NCBI GenBank assembly: GCA_963675055.2
Contig: CAXXJE010000002.1
Span: 310,001-374,000 of the forward strand
Source of the DNA: PGYT01 sp963675055
GTDB lineage: Bacteria; Bacteroidota; Ignavibacteria; Ignavibacteriales; Melioribacteraceae
Reading direction: 5' to 3'
Length of the DNA: 64,000 nucleotides
Below are positions 36,170 to 45,420 of the stretch, piece by piece. Below the pieces are notes generated by a model that did not search any database, was not told the DNA's origin, and saw only the letters and a list, made by a program, of their open reading frames with translations. Every line of letters begins with the position of its first letter. Position 1 is the stretch's first letter. Made by a program: the position numbers and the translations under genes.

Positions 36170-37222
36170 ATGAACTGGATTAAAATTTTCGGAATCTTTA
36201 TTACAACGATATTTCTTGCTGTTAATACAGTCTCGTGTAAGGATACAAATAGCGGTGAACCTGATCAACAAAAAGAAAAGCAGACTGTCGTCAGCTATTT
36301 GGGGAAACTGCAGGTTGATGGTTCCCAACTGCTGGATGAAAACGGTAATCCGGTTGCGCTTCATGGTATGAGTTTGTTCTGGAGTCAATGGGGTGGCAAG
36401 TATTACAATCCGTCGTGTATAAAATGGCTTGTAGAAGAATGGAAGTGTACTGTAATTAGAGCGTCACTTGGAATAAATGGACACGACGATGGTTACCTGA
36501 CTTCACCGGAGACGGAACTGTCTAAAATATATTCCGTTATAGATGCTTGTATTGATGAAGGAATTTATGTGATAATCGACTGGCACGATCACCAGGCTGA
36601 GAATCATACAGCAGCGGCAGTCGAGTTCTTTAAAATCATTGCGGATAAGTACGGCGACAAGCCCAATATAATTTATGAAATCTACAACGAACCTTTGCAG
36701 GTATCATGGGATGATGTAGTTAAGCCTTACGCTGAAGAAGTTATAAGCGGTATACGCGAATTTGATCCGGACAACCTTATCACCGTAGGTACTCCTACCT
36801 GGTCGCAGGATGTTGATAAGCCCGTCAGTTCGCCGATTGATGATCCGAACGTTGCTTACACGTTACACTTCTATACAAGCACTCATAAAGAGTGGTTAAG
36901 AACCCGCTCTGCTAATGCAATGGCAGCCGGGATACCTCTTTTCGTAACTGAGTTCGGATTCAGCGAAGCTAATGGAAACGGTATAATAGATCCGGTTGAA
37001 AAAACAGCCTGGATAAACTTTCTGGACACAAATAATCTAAGCTGGTGTAACTGGTCCTTATTCGATAAGGATGAAACTTCCGCGGCGCTTATTCCGGGCG
37101 CCAACACTACCGGCGGATGGGATGACTCGATGATAAGTGAATCAGGCAAACTTGTTCGTGAGTTTATTCAGACTAGAAATGCCGGGATTTGGAAAAAACT
37201 TGAAGAGCTGAATTCAGACTAA
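36170..37222 (+). CDS. GH5 cellulase-type glycoside hydrolase, lipoprotein
   Basis: 350 residues with a lipoprotein leader (LAVNTVSC, Cys23). The GH5 barrel starts with the pattern DENGNPVALHGMSLFWSQW. The acid/base E174 lies in EIYNEPL and the nucleophile E261 in VTEFGFSEANGNG; IIDWHDH supplies the conserved strand-4 histidines. Endoglucanase of GH5 subfamily 2 type is the most likely activity. Its attachment to the outer membrane and its neighbour GH3 enzyme suggest stepwise breakdown of beta-1,4-glucan at the cell surface. Confidence 0.92.
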   Translation: MNWIKIFGIFITTIFLAVNTVSCKDTNSGEPDQQKEKQTVVSYLGKLQVDGSQLLDENGNPVALHGMSLFWSQWGGKYYNPSCIKWLVEEWKCTVIRASLGINGHDDGYLTSPETELSKIYSVIDACIDEGIYVIIDWHDHQAENHTAAAVEFFKIIADKYGDKPNIIYEIYNEPLQVSWDDVVKPYAEEVISGIREFDPDNLITVGTPTWSQDVDKPVSSPIDDPNVAYTLHFYTSTHKEWLRTRSANAMAAGIPLFVTEFGFSEANGNGIIDPVEKTAWINFLDTNNLSWCNWSLFDKDETSAALIPGANTTGGWDDSMISESGKLVREFIQTRNAGIWKKLEELNSD

Positions 37223-37312
37223 AATTTACAGCATAACCTGGTTAGAATTATTTTCTTCTTGACCTGTCTACAGCTTCACAGTTTATATTTGTCCTAAAAA
37301 CAAGGGCATATT

Positions 37313-38611
37313 ATGAACGGAACTGCTGAACACATTGGGAATTTTATCGGAACCAACCGGAACTTCATCCTTCTCTGGCAGGGAATGGCAGTAAGTAAAT
37401 TCGGGACATACCTGTTCGAGATTGCTCTGATAATCTGGCTTCAGGCACAAACGGACAGCGCCGGATTAATTGCAGCAGTACTTGTCGCCTCTTTGGTTCC
37501 GTCAATTCTGCTTTCACCTTTCGGCGGAGTAATTGCAGACAGGTTTCCCAAAAACAAAGTGCTGGTTATCTCGGATCTTATCAGCGGATTTCTGGTAACT
37601 GCACTCGGTATAACACTCTTCCTCAACCTGCTTCCCTTTTCATACGGATATGTAATGATTATACTCGTATCAATCTGTTTGGGACTGACTTCCTCCGCAT
37701 TCAATCCTGCTTCAATGGCTGTTATACCCGAGCTGGTTATGGATAGTAAACTGCAGAAAGCTAACTCAGTTTATCAATCTACTTCCAAGGCATCTGAACT
37801 TGCAGGACAGGGACTTGGGGGCATTCTCACATTAGCCTTAGGCGCTCCGATACTCTTTATAGTCAATGGAATAAGTTTTCTTGCCTCGGCAATCAGTGAA
37901 CTGTTCATTAAACTCTCTCCGTCTGAGAATGACAAGAAAAACAAGTCCGGTAGCGGCTGGGATAATATTAAGAAAGATATTTTAGAAGGTTTTACATACG
38001 GCGTAAATAACAACAATGTAAAGAGCATATTCTATGTAATTGCTATATATCATTTTTTCATCTCACCTCTGCCGGTTTTACTTCCATTCTACATTAGTGA
38101 AACATTGAATCTCAATAGTTTCTGGCTGGGTATACTATTAGCTGTATTCAGCGCCGGCACAATAAGCGGTTTATCATTTGCCGGTTCCGACAGGGGTAAA
38201 ATCAGCGATGAAAAAGTTCATTTCTTTTTAATGCTTTCTACTTCAGTTGTATTTATAATCCTCGGACTTGTACCGCTGATAATTTCGGTGCTTTTATCGC
38301 TGCTCGTTCTTGGATTTATTATCGGGATAATTGTTGTGAATCTTTACACTTTTTTACAACAGTTAGCGCCTAAAAGTATTCAGGGACGCTTATTCGGATT
38401 GCTTAACACAATTACGAACGCGTCATTTCCATTAGGAATTGCTATATACGGATTTGCAATTGATTTGCTTAGAAATACATATTCGCATACCGGATTTACA
38501 TCAAAAATTATATTTTCATTTAACGGTTTATGTCTTCTATTGTTTTCTCTGGGATTATACAGGAAACTGAGATTCAACCGGACATTAAAAGCAGCGCCGG
38601 AACAACAATAA
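37313..38611 (+). CDS. MFS transporter, MFS_3/EntS-like exporter
   Basis: 432 residues with about twelve membrane helices. The N-terminal half has FILLWQGMAVSKFGTYLFEIALIIWL, the opening pattern of the MFS_3 (enterobactin exporter-like, macrolide-efflux-like) group, and the loop motif FGGVIADRFPKNKVL between helices 2 and 3. It exports an unknown compound. A MerR-type regulator follows after 12 bp, in the same direction, as often seen for drug-responsive exporters. Confidence 0.85.
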   Translation: MNGTAEHIGNFIGTNRNFILLWQGMAVSKFGTYLFEIALIIWLQAQTDSAGLIAAVLVASLVPSILLSPFGGVIADRFPKNKVLVISDLISGFLVTALGITLFLNLLPFSYGYVMIILVSICLGLTSSAFNPASMAVIPELVMDSKLQKANSVYQSTSKASELAGQGLGGILTLALGAPILFIVNGISFLASAISELFIKLSPSENDKKNKSGSGWDNIKKDILEGFTYGVNNNNVKSIFYVIAIYHFFISPLPVLLPFYISETLNLNSFWLGILLAVFSAGTISGLSFAGSDRGKISDEKVHFFLMLSTSVVFIILGLVPLIISVLLSLLVLGFIIGIIVVNLYTFLQQLAPKSIQGRLFGLLNTITNASFPLGIAIYGFAIDLLRNTYSHTGFTSKIIFSFNGLCLLLFSLGLYRKLRFNRTLKAAPEQQ

Positions 38612-38623
38612 ACGGATAATCAA

Positions 38624-39148
38624 ATGTATACTATCAGCAAACTGGCGGTTGAATTCGGTCTTTCAAGAAGTACTTTATTATACTATGACTCTCTCGGCAT
38701 ATTGAAATCGAAAAAGCGAACTAAAGCGGGCTACAGATTATATGGAGAGAATGAGTATGAAAAGCTTAAAAAGATATGTACATACAGGGAAATGGGCCTC
38801 CCGCTTAAAGAGATACGGAAGCTGCTCAAAAAATCCGAGGGGGAATCGGCTGAGATACTACAAGCGCATTTACTAAGACTCTCCGACCAGATCAGGGATC
38901 TTAAGAAACAGCAGTTCGCGATTATTGAGATGCTGAAAATTAAGAAGAAACTGAATTCGACTCCTGTTATTAACAAAGAACAATGGGTAAATTTGTTGAA
39001 GTCGACGGGATTAACAGATGAGGATATGCACAGGTGGCATATCGAATTCGAACGGCTCTCACCGCAGGGGCATCACGACTTCCTGGCTTCGCTGGGGATT
39101 TCAGATGATGAGGTTAAGAGGATTAGGAAGTGGGCTAAGCAGACCTAA
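38624..39148 (+). CDS. MerR family transcriptional regulator
   Basis: 174 residues. A MerR helix-turn-helix (YTISKLAVEFGLSRSTLLYYDSLGILKSKKRTKAGYRLYGENEYEKL) and the dimerising coiled coil are complete. A C-terminal part of about 70 residues (QWVNLLKSTGLTDEDMHRWHIEFERLSPQGHHDFLASLGIS) has the pattern found in a group of MerR proteins with a TipAS-like, non-metal effector region. Encoded 12 bp after an exporter, which it probably regulates. Confidence 0.9.
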   Translation: MYTISKLAVEFGLSRSTLLYYDSLGILKSKKRTKAGYRLYGENEYEKLKKICTYREMGLPLKEIRKLLKKSEGESAEILQAHLLRLSDQIRDLKKQQFAIIEMLKIKKKLNSTPVINKEQWVNLLKSTGLTDEDMHRWHIEFERLSPQGHHDFLASLGISDDEVKRIRKWAKQT

Positions 39149-39506
39149 CTGGTTAGACAAGATAGCAGCCCAGCCCGCCGCTGTAGTTTTTTTACGCGTA
39201 GTGCATTAGGTCTTGTATAACACAGTAACCAAGCTCGCCAGCATACATCGTAAGATGTTAGACTGAGTATCCCATATCAACCTGGCATTTCTTTATCCTC
39301 TATGAGGAACGGGTTATGTTTTTAGTTGTTCACTTACAACACTTTAACAGCTACGCGGTAATTGCCTAATCATCCTAAAAACTCTTCACCTGAGAACCAG
39401 CTTTACAACTCTTCAACGGCTGCGCAGTAAACGCGTGCACATAACTATCCCGATATAATTGGGATTTTACTAAGTAAAGAGGTCATATAACTATTTAATC
39501 TTAGTA
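39149..39506. other. Non-coding stretch with imperfect direct repeats
   Basis: No gene recognised. 39332-39361 and 39401-39430 match in 23 of 30 positions and contain an ACAACxCTTxAACxGCTxCGC core. TTAGACAAGA (39153-39162) is matched by an inverted copy with one change at 39212-39221. ATAAC follows such motifs three times (39218, 39438 and 39483 area). The short CAGC/GCTG stem with T7 at 39165-39189 could be a weak terminator for the MFS-MerR unit. Confidence 0.45.
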
Positions 39507-40382
39507 TTAATTTACCCTTACAATTTTGTTTTTGGTTATTTGCCAAAGGCTATAATCCTCGCCTTCCCAAGCTTGGTTAATTAAGTATAAATAATAATGA
39601 TTATTCATTTTTATCACAGAAAGTGGCGTAACTAGAGCACCACTTAACATCTTAAAATCGCAATCATCAAATCCAATAAAATCATTTATTACTTTGTATT
39701 TATTATCGCGATAAATTATCCACCCATTACTATAAATAATTAACTGGCAACCACTATTCCCAACCCTGTAGTTGGCTTCGAAATAATAAACATTAAATGA
39801 ATCAGCTTGTACCCCCTTTAAATATATTCTGTCAAATTCTACAATATGATTTTTTCCAAAATATTTATCCCATCTTCCCATTTCCATATAATTTGTATCA
39901 ACCTTAATTGTTCCATGAGAGACTAAATCATAAATATCTTTCCATACTTTTGAACTATCATTAATTGTCTTGAATATTCTTGCAGAAACTTTTTTACTAA
40001 AGCTTATACCTACTTTTCGTATTGGAAAAACATATCTAGTTAAGTTGTGAGGATTATAATCACTTATATAACCATAGCCAGAGGAAATATCATTATCAGG
40101 ATCATAATTAACAAGGCTTCCAACTTTTAAATAGTATGGAGCAGAGCTGAATGGAATAAAATACCATTCAGTAATTGTGCTTTCAAAAAAACGAAATTCC
40201 CTTGCCTTCGCTGTAATATCTTTCCATACATTACTTTGAAGGCGATGGGTTGGAATTATAATCCCATCTGTACGCACAATTCCTATTGACAACCATTCAT
40301 TAGATTGCCCCCTCGCATTATTGAATAAAAGAGCTACTAATACAAAAATTAACTTCTGCATAAAATTTATTTGATATTTCAT
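39507..40382 (-). CDS. Secreted protein of unknown function in an AT-rich patch
   Basis: 291 residues from the ATG at 40382 (AGAGGG just upstream); a GTG six codons earlier is an alternative. A signal peptide (LIFVLVALLFNNARGQ) precedes a mature part rich in Tyr, Trp, Asn and Asp with beta-type periodicity and no known domain. Codon use is much more AT-rich than in the neighbouring MerR and Uup genes. With the next gene it forms an inserted-looking segment. I do not recognise the family. Confidence 0.55.
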   Translation of the reverse strand: MKYQINFMQKLIFVLVALLFNNARGQSNEWLSIGIVRTDGIIIPTHRLQSNVWKDITAKAREFRFFESTITEWYFIPFSSAPYYLKVGSLVNYDPDNDISSGYGYISDYNPHNLTRYVFPIRKVGISFSKKVSARIFKTINDSSKVWKDIYDLVSHGTIKVDTNYMEMGRWDKYFGKNHIVEFDRIYLKGVQADSFNVYYFEANYRVGNSGCQLIIYSNGWIIYRDNKYKVINDFIGFDDCDFKMLSGALVTPLSVIKMNNHYYLYLINQAWEGEDYSLWQITKNKIVRVN

Positions 40383-40400
40383 ATCCCTCTTTATACACAC

Positions 40401-40495
40401 GCTTATCTTCGGTATTACTACCGCTTCGCGGTTTCGTTCAACATATAAACCAAATTATATTAAACAATCATTTATATCGCGTTGTGATCAATAAA
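40401..40495. repeat. Intercistronic palindrome, possible recombination site
   Basis: ACCGCTTCGCGGT at about 40427-40439 is a perfect short palindrome flanked by TTTCGTTCAACATATAAAC. It lies between the stop of one unrecognised gene and the start of the next. The layout recalls the folded attC sites of integron cassettes, but consensus 7-base cores are not clear. Confidence 0.3.
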
Positions 40496-41011
40496 TTATT
40501 CCTTATCAATTACTTTTCCAAATACAAGGCTATCGCTTGTATAATTCATAAGGTTGCCATAAATATCTGTATATTCAATACAGATTTTAAGCCCATCCAA
40601 AGTATTTCTTATTTTACTAAAAGCACCTTCATATCCTTCTAGAATTTCACCTTTATTATTTGTCCTTAATTTGAATTCAAGCATATTCAAGGAATCATTT
40701 GGTGAAATGGCTCTATTTTTAAAATTATCAATAAACTCAACAAATGTGAATTCCCTTGTTTCAATTGGCATTAAGTCTATCAAACTATTCTTATTTTTTA
40801 CGGCAAGTGATTTAATGATCAGAGGTCCAGTCCCTTTATTCCATATTTTTACTCTCAATACATTTGTGTAATTGTATTTTACAACGACAGGGATTGGTTT
40901 AAATGTCAATTTATTATGTTTTCTCTGAGTGAAAATTGAGAATGCACTTACTAGTATAGCAATTGATGCGATTATCAATTCCCAATTAATATTACTTATA
41001 AATTCACACAT
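40496..41011 (-). CDS. Small membrane-anchored protein of unknown function
   Basis: 171 residues with one N-terminal membrane helix (WELIIASIAILVSAFSIFT) and an otherwise soluble, beta-rich domain (VVVKYNYTNVLRVKIWNKGTGPLIIKSLAVKN), facing the cytoplasm or outside. GGGAG lies 7 bp before the ATG. AT-rich codon use like that of the next gene downstream. Proteins of this sort (one helix plus small beta domain) are common in accessory islands and cassettes; no specific function can be assigned. Confidence 0.55.
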   Translation of the reverse strand: MCEFISNINWELIIASIAILVSAFSIFTQRKHNKLTFKPIPVVVKYNYTNVLRVKIWNKGTGPLIIKSLAVKNKNSLIDLMPIETREFTFVEFIDNFKNRAISPNDSLNMLEFKLRTNNKGEILEGYEGAFSKIRNTLDGLKICIEYTDIYGNLMNYTSDSLVFGKVIDKE

Positions 41012-41341
41012 CCTTATTCTCCCAGAGATTTAATTCTTATGTCTTATTAAACGAATTTGGATTACCAGAATTGTAAGAAATTGTTTTCTTCAGGATTTTG
41101 CTGTTTATATAAAATTAAAACTACTAATACGTAGTAAGATCCTCTCATTCAATCGTGATAACATTTCATTTAATAACAAAATAGCTGCATGTTATCCCGG
41201 CTTCATGAGGAAGCAGAGGGATTGTTGAAAAATTATAAATATAAAATCATATATCCAATAATTATCACCTGTTAGTTGTATGGTGACCGATGACGGGTCT
41301 GATTTGACGTAATGTGAAGTGTGTAATTAACGGGGAGTAGA
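41012..41341. other. 330 bp without a gene
   Basis: AT-rich spacer between the inserted-looking segment and the Uup-like gene. It holds a weak ACTAC/GTAGT stem with T-rich minus-strand flank at 41120-41140 and nothing else recognisable. Confidence 0.5.
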
Positions 41342-43228
41342 TCAGCTGCTTGCGTTCTTAATCTCTTCCAGTTCCTCCCACCTGTCGTATAATTGATGGA
41401 CTTTTTCTTTCGCTGATTCCAATTGTTCATTCAATTCTTTTGTCTGTTCGGCATATTTGTCATAAAAATCAGGTGAGGAGAAAATCGCTTCAATACTTTC
41501 AACTTCCGACTCAGCTTCGAGAATGCTTTCTTCTATTGTCTCTAGCTCTTTGCCTTCTTTCCATGTAAGCTTTCTAACCTTATCCTTTACCCTTGTATCA
41601 CCTTTTTTCTTATTGCCGTTTTCCGGGTCCGTCTCATTTATCCGGCTCTTTCTCTTCTCAACGTAGTAGTCATAGTTCCCCTCTGAATAATATGTTTTAC
41701 CGTTTCCCTCAAGAGCAAGTATACCGTTGCATACACGGTTTAGGAAATAGCGATCGTGACTAACAACCACAACGCATCCCCGGAAAGCAATTAACGCTTC
41801 TTCAAGTACTCGTAAAGTAGGCAGATCAAGATCATTCGTAGGTTCATCGAGCATTAAAAAGTTACCGCCGTTTTTCAGAATTCTTGCAAGAGTAACTCTG
41901 CTGCGTTCACCGCCGGAAAGCCTTCCTACAAGTGTATTAATCCTGTCATCGGTGAAAAGGAATCTGCGCAGATACGTCCACGTATTTACCTGCTGCTTAC
42001 CGAACTGAACGAATTCATTCCCCTCACTTATTGCGTTAAAAACGGTATCAGTTTCATTAAGTATTAGTCTTGACTGATCGACGTAGTTAATTGTCGTTTT
42101 CTCCCCTCTCTCAATTTTTCCGTATGTCAACTTATGAGTACCGAGCAGAACTTTTAGAAGCGTTGTCTTACCGACTCCGTTCTGCCCTATTATTCCAAGT
42201 CTTCTGCCCTTTTCGAAATTAAGATTAATGCTCTCAAATAATTTCTTTCCTCCGAGTTCAACGCCTACATTCTTCAGTTCAAGTATTTTATTTCCCGGCT
42301 TTTCAGCTTCGGGCAGTATCATTTCAACATCCAGTTCAACTTCGTCACTTTTTTCTTCGAGTACGTTATAGTAATTATCGAGACGACTTTTAGCTTTTGT
42401 CCTTCTCGCTTTCGGTCCGCGTACAACCCATTCGAGTTCGCGCTTAAGAAAGCTCTGGCGCTTCTGCTCTTCCACTTCCTTTACCGCCTGCCGTTCGGCT
42501 TTATTTATAAGGTAATCCGTATAATTACCGTTATGCGAAATAAAAGTACCGTTGGATAATTCGACAATCCTGTTTGCTATTCTGTCCAGGAAGTACCTGT
42601 CGTGAGTAACAAAGATACATGTGCCGTTATAGGCCGCCAGGAAATTCTCAACCCATTCAATTGAGACCGTATCCAAATGGTTCGTTGGTTCATCGAGAAT
42701 CAGCAAATCCGGTTGAGATATAAGAGAACGACATATAGCGACGCGCCGTTTTTCACCTCCCGAAAGTGTTGTTATATCTCTGTCGGCAGCGGGAGCGTCT
42801 AAAGCGTTTATCATCTGGTGAATTCGCTTCTCCAGGTTCCAGCCGTCTATTTGCTGGATTTTCTCTTCAAGCGCATGACGTTTATCTGCGGCATCAAAAG
42901 GTAATCCTTCATATTCTTCAACCAGTTTAAGTATCTCGTCAGCACCGTCAAGAATATTCCCATAAACATCTTTTGTAGAATCAAGAGTAAATTCCTGGGT
43001 AAGAAAGCCTATACGAAGTTCCTTCCTTTTAGCAACATCGCCGGAGTCAGGCATCATCATATTGGAAATAATTTTCAGGAAGGTAGATTTCCCGGCGCCG
43101 TTTCGGCCTACTAATCCGATCCTGTCTCCTTCATGGATGCTCAAAGAAGCTTTGTCAAGAATTACCTGCTCACCGTAATGAACCTCCAGATCCATTGCGG
43201 TTAATATTACCTGGGTTACATCGTTCAA
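41342..43228 (-). CDS. ABC-F family ATPase, Uup-like
   Basis: 628 residues, two tandem ATPase domains without membrane segments: Walker A GRNGAGKSTF and GQNGVGKTTL, signatures LSGGEKRR and LSGGERSR, Walker B LLILDEPTNHLD and FLMLDEPTNDLD. The inter-domain linker is basic (KARRTKAKSRLD), and a charged C-terminal coiled coil of about 80 residues matches the Uup DNA/RNA-binding tail. ABC-F proteins act on ribosomes or, for Uup, influence DNA-element excision. The first codon is TTG at 43228 without a clear Shine-Dalgarno; ATG at 43195 is an alternative start. Confidence 0.93.
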   Translation of the reverse strand: MNDVTQVILTAMDLEVHYGEQVILDKASLSIHEGDRIGLVGRNGAGKSTFLKIISNMMMPDSGDVAKRKELRIGFLTQEFTLDSTKDVYGNILDGADEILKLVEEYEGLPFDAADKRHALEEKIQQIDGWNLEKRIHQMINALDAPAADRDITTLSGGEKRRVAICRSLISQPDLLILDEPTNHLDTVSIEWVENFLAAYNGTCIFVTHDRYFLDRIANRIVELSNGTFISHNGNYTDYLINKAERQAVKEVEEQKRQSFLKRELEWVVRGPKARRTKAKSRLDNYYNVLEEKSDEVELDVEMILPEAEKPGNKILELKNVGVELGGKKLFESINLNFEKGRRLGIIGQNGVGKTTLLKVLLGTHKLTYGKIERGEKTTINYVDQSRLILNETDTVFNAISEGNEFVQFGKQQVNTWTYLRRFLFTDDRINTLVGRLSGGERSRVTLARILKNGGNFLMLDEPTNDLDLPTLRVLEEALIAFRGCVVVVSHDRYFLNRVCNGILALEGNGKTYYSEGNYDYYVEKRKSRINETDPENGNKKKGDTRVKDKVRKLTWKEGKELETIEESILEAESEVESIEAIFSSPDFYDKYAEQTKELNEQLESAKEKVHQLYDRWEELEEIKNASS

Positions 43229-43343
43229 TGTTGTTATAACTATTATGATAAAATGAAGTGCAAATATAAAGAATAATTACCTGTGGATTCACAACAACGA
43301 TATTTATACTGCTTTGCATTTATTAAAGCAGCATAAAATTAGT

Positions 43344-44108
43344 TTACTCTGAAACTTTCGTAAGTGTTAAATACAGATCCATAACTTCCGTGTCAGCGTA
43401 TCTTCCGGCAACAGTTTCCTCTTCCCCGGTTTCTTTCAGATTATAAAGCAGCAGCCTGTCGCCGCTTCTTTCCCAGTGCAAGAGTTTGGAATCTCTTACT
43501 TTGGAATTAACAATTCTTAAGAGTAATACTGTGTTAATCCCGACAGGGACACCAACTGATTTAATCGGGATACGATATTCGTTGAACGGATCAATTCCGC
43601 TAATTGTCCCGTCACTATTAAATACTATAGTCATATTTGTGCTATCAACACTTTTGTACGTGCCGGTCAGGTAAGTATCATTTATAAAATAGTCAACTCC
43701 ATTCCGGACATTGTACTTTTTGTCCAGAGCCCTGAAAGAATAATTTCCACATGAACCTTCGAGATGTAATTCCGGATATCCATTTGGATATAACAGATAA
43801 CACAGGAATTCGTTTTTACTATATCCTACAATTTTAAGTAATATACTGTCCTTTCCCGATGCTTCGTATTTATAATCCATCCCCTCTCTAAATGTACCCA
43901 TCAAGACTTCACCTTCCGTCAGATCAAAGTATATTTGCTTTATACTCTTCCAGTCCTTTGGAAATTCACTCGGAATTTTACCTGCAATTATGAAGTTATA
44001 AAAATCAGTATTTAACCAGGTATTTTTAAAGTCCGGATTGATTTCGGCAGTTGTTTGTGCACGGACTATACTTGCACTGAGTATAATTGTGAAAAGCAGT
44101 TTTTTCAT
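43344..44108 (-). CDS. Secreted protein of unknown function
   Basis: 254 residues. A signal peptide (LLFTIILSASIVRAQ) precedes a beta-rich mature part with two similar segments (GSCGNYSFRALDKKYNVRNGVDYFINDTYLTG, then TYKSVDSTNMTIVFNSDGTISG), lipocalin-like in feel. AGGGG lies 7 bp before the ATG. It follows the cold-shock-domain gene by 31 bp on the same strand, and may share its transcript. No known family. Confidence 0.6.
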   Translation of the reverse strand: MKKLLFTIILSASIVRAQTTAEINPDFKNTWLNTDFYNFIIAGKIPSEFPKDWKSIKQIYFDLTEGEVLMGTFREGMDYKYEASGKDSILLKIVGYSKNEFLCYLLYPNGYPELHLEGSCGNYSFRALDKKYNVRNGVDYFINDTYLTGTYKSVDSTNMTIVFNSDGTISGIDPFNEYRIPIKSVGVPVGINTVLLLRIVNSKVRDSKLLHWERSGDRLLLYNLKETGEEETVAGRYADTEVMDLYLTLTKVSE

Positions 44109-44139
44109 TTATTCCCCTGGATCTTATTGATTGTTGCTA

Positions 44140-44691
44140 CTAGTACAACTCCCGCAGAAGCAATGTTTTTAATTCCTGATATGAAGACCCGGATTCACCC
44201 GCTTTATCGCAGAGATTTTCCAAATCTTCAAAGCGTGTTTTTTCATCATCGTTCAGCATCGATATTAAAACCGACGGAATCCGTTTAATACCGGATGTAT
44301 AAAACAATTTCTCGAACTGGTTCCGGTTAAACAATTCGGCATTTCTAAGCAGCATAACTACATGCGCAAGTTCATACGGATTCGTTCTGCTGCCGTTAAA
44401 GCAGTCGATTATCTTTTCAGCAAACGGCGGAATCAAATGCTGATCAACCTTGCCAAGATCGAACCAAAGTTTCTTAACTCTTCTTTTATTCCCCGAAGCC
44501 TGTGATGTGTAAAAGACATACACAACTCCCCGTTTCAGTTCTTCCAGCTTTTCTTTTACTTCCTTATCCTTAACTTTTGAAAAATGGAAAAACGCGTCCT
44601 GCTCGAAGTAAATACTTTTTAGAAACCCGAATCCTTTATCAAATATTTTTTTTACACGGCAGAAGTCGAGAAAGTCTGCATTTTCATTCAA
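44140..44691 (-). CDS. Cold-shock-domain protein with a helical C-terminal extension
   Basis: 183 residues. Residues 8-75 match the cold-shock/OB domain: RNP1-like K19-GFGFL and RNP2-like A33-FFHFS, then a G-V-VYVFY strand and a RVKKLWF end. Ordinary cold-shock proteins are about 70 residues, so the remaining 105 helical residues (AEKIIDCFNGSRTNPYELAHVVMLLRNAELFNRNQFEKLFYTSG) are an addition with no known domain. It probably binds single-stranded RNA or DNA. No clear Shine-Dalgarno is seen. Confidence 0.7.
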   Translation of the reverse strand: MNENADFLDFCRVKKIFDKGFGFLKSIYFEQDAFFHFSKVKDKEVKEKLEELKRGVVYVFYTSQASGNKRRVKKLWFDLGKVDQHLIPPFAEKIIDCFNGSRTNPYELAHVVMLLRNAELFNRNQFEKLFYTSGIKRIPSVLISMLNDDEKTRFEDLENLCDKAGESGSSYQELKTLLLRELY

Positions 44692-44802
44692 AATATTATC
44701 ATCCGATTATTTTACTTTGTAAGCTATAACGTAATAGAGACAAATACAATTTGAAAACTTTGCACCAATATCTTTATGTTTAGTTAAAGCATTGGAGATT
44801 TT

Positions 44803-45420
44803 TTGTCATTTAACATCCGTCCATATCATCCGAGTGATTTAACCTCGCTTTACAGTATTTGTCTGTTAACAGCCGACAGCGGCAAAGATGCTTCCGGACT
44901 TTTGAAGGATCCCGATTTAGCCGGGCATTTTTATGCGGCTCCGTATGCGGTATTCGAACCGGAGCTCTGTTTTGTAGCAACCAACAATAATAAGCCCTGC
45001 GGTTACATACTCGGCACAAAAGATTCCGCCGGTTTCTCGAAGTGGTGCGAGAATTATTGGCTGCCAACTTTAAGATCCCGATATGCAATCCCCGATGAAC
45101 ATGACACTACTCTTGATGCGGCAATAATCAGGCGTATTCATACCGGACATGCAGTTAAAGAAGAACTGACTGATTACCATGCTCATCTACACATCGATAT
45201 TCTGCCTGAAGGACAGGGACAGGGTTTCGGGAGGAAATTGATGAATACTTTCATTGGTAAATTGAATGAACTGCAAGTACCTGCGCTTCACCTGGAAGTA
45301 GGCAAGCGTAATACCGGAGCTGTCAAGTATTACGAGAAGATGGGATTCCATGTAATAAAAGAATATGAATTCTCAATTGCTTTCGGGATGAAACTCGATC
45401 TTACAGAAGGGATGAAATAG
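44803..45420 (+). CDS. GNAT family acetyltransferase
   Basis: 205 residues, starting at TTG with GGAG 5 bp upstream. The acetyl-CoA loop reads LPEGQGQGFGRKLM and the C-terminal strand GAVKYYEKMGFHVIKE. The long insert with DSGKDASGLLKDPDLAGHFYAAPY and RYAIPDEHDTTLDAAIIRRIHTG resembles the bacterial relatives of the acetyltransferase-like domain of O-GlcNAcase (NCOAT). The substrate is unknown. Its stop is immediately followed by the TTG start of the SGNH gene, so the two are coupled. Confidence 0.85.
   Translation: MSFNIRPYHPSDLTSLYSICLLTADSGKDASGLLKDPDLAGHFYAAPYAVFEPELCFVATNNNKPCGYILGTKDSAGFSKWCENYWLPTLRSRYAIPDEHDTTLDAAIIRRIHTGHAVKEELTDYHAHLHIDILPEGQGQGFGRKLMNTFIGKLNELQVPALHLEVGKRNTGAVKYYEKMGFHVIKEYEFSIAFGMKLDLTEGMK

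Noticed and set aside
39149..41341. Insertion sequence or prophage fragment
   Set aside because: No transposase, integrase or phage-like gene is visible, and no target-site duplication could be identified by eye.
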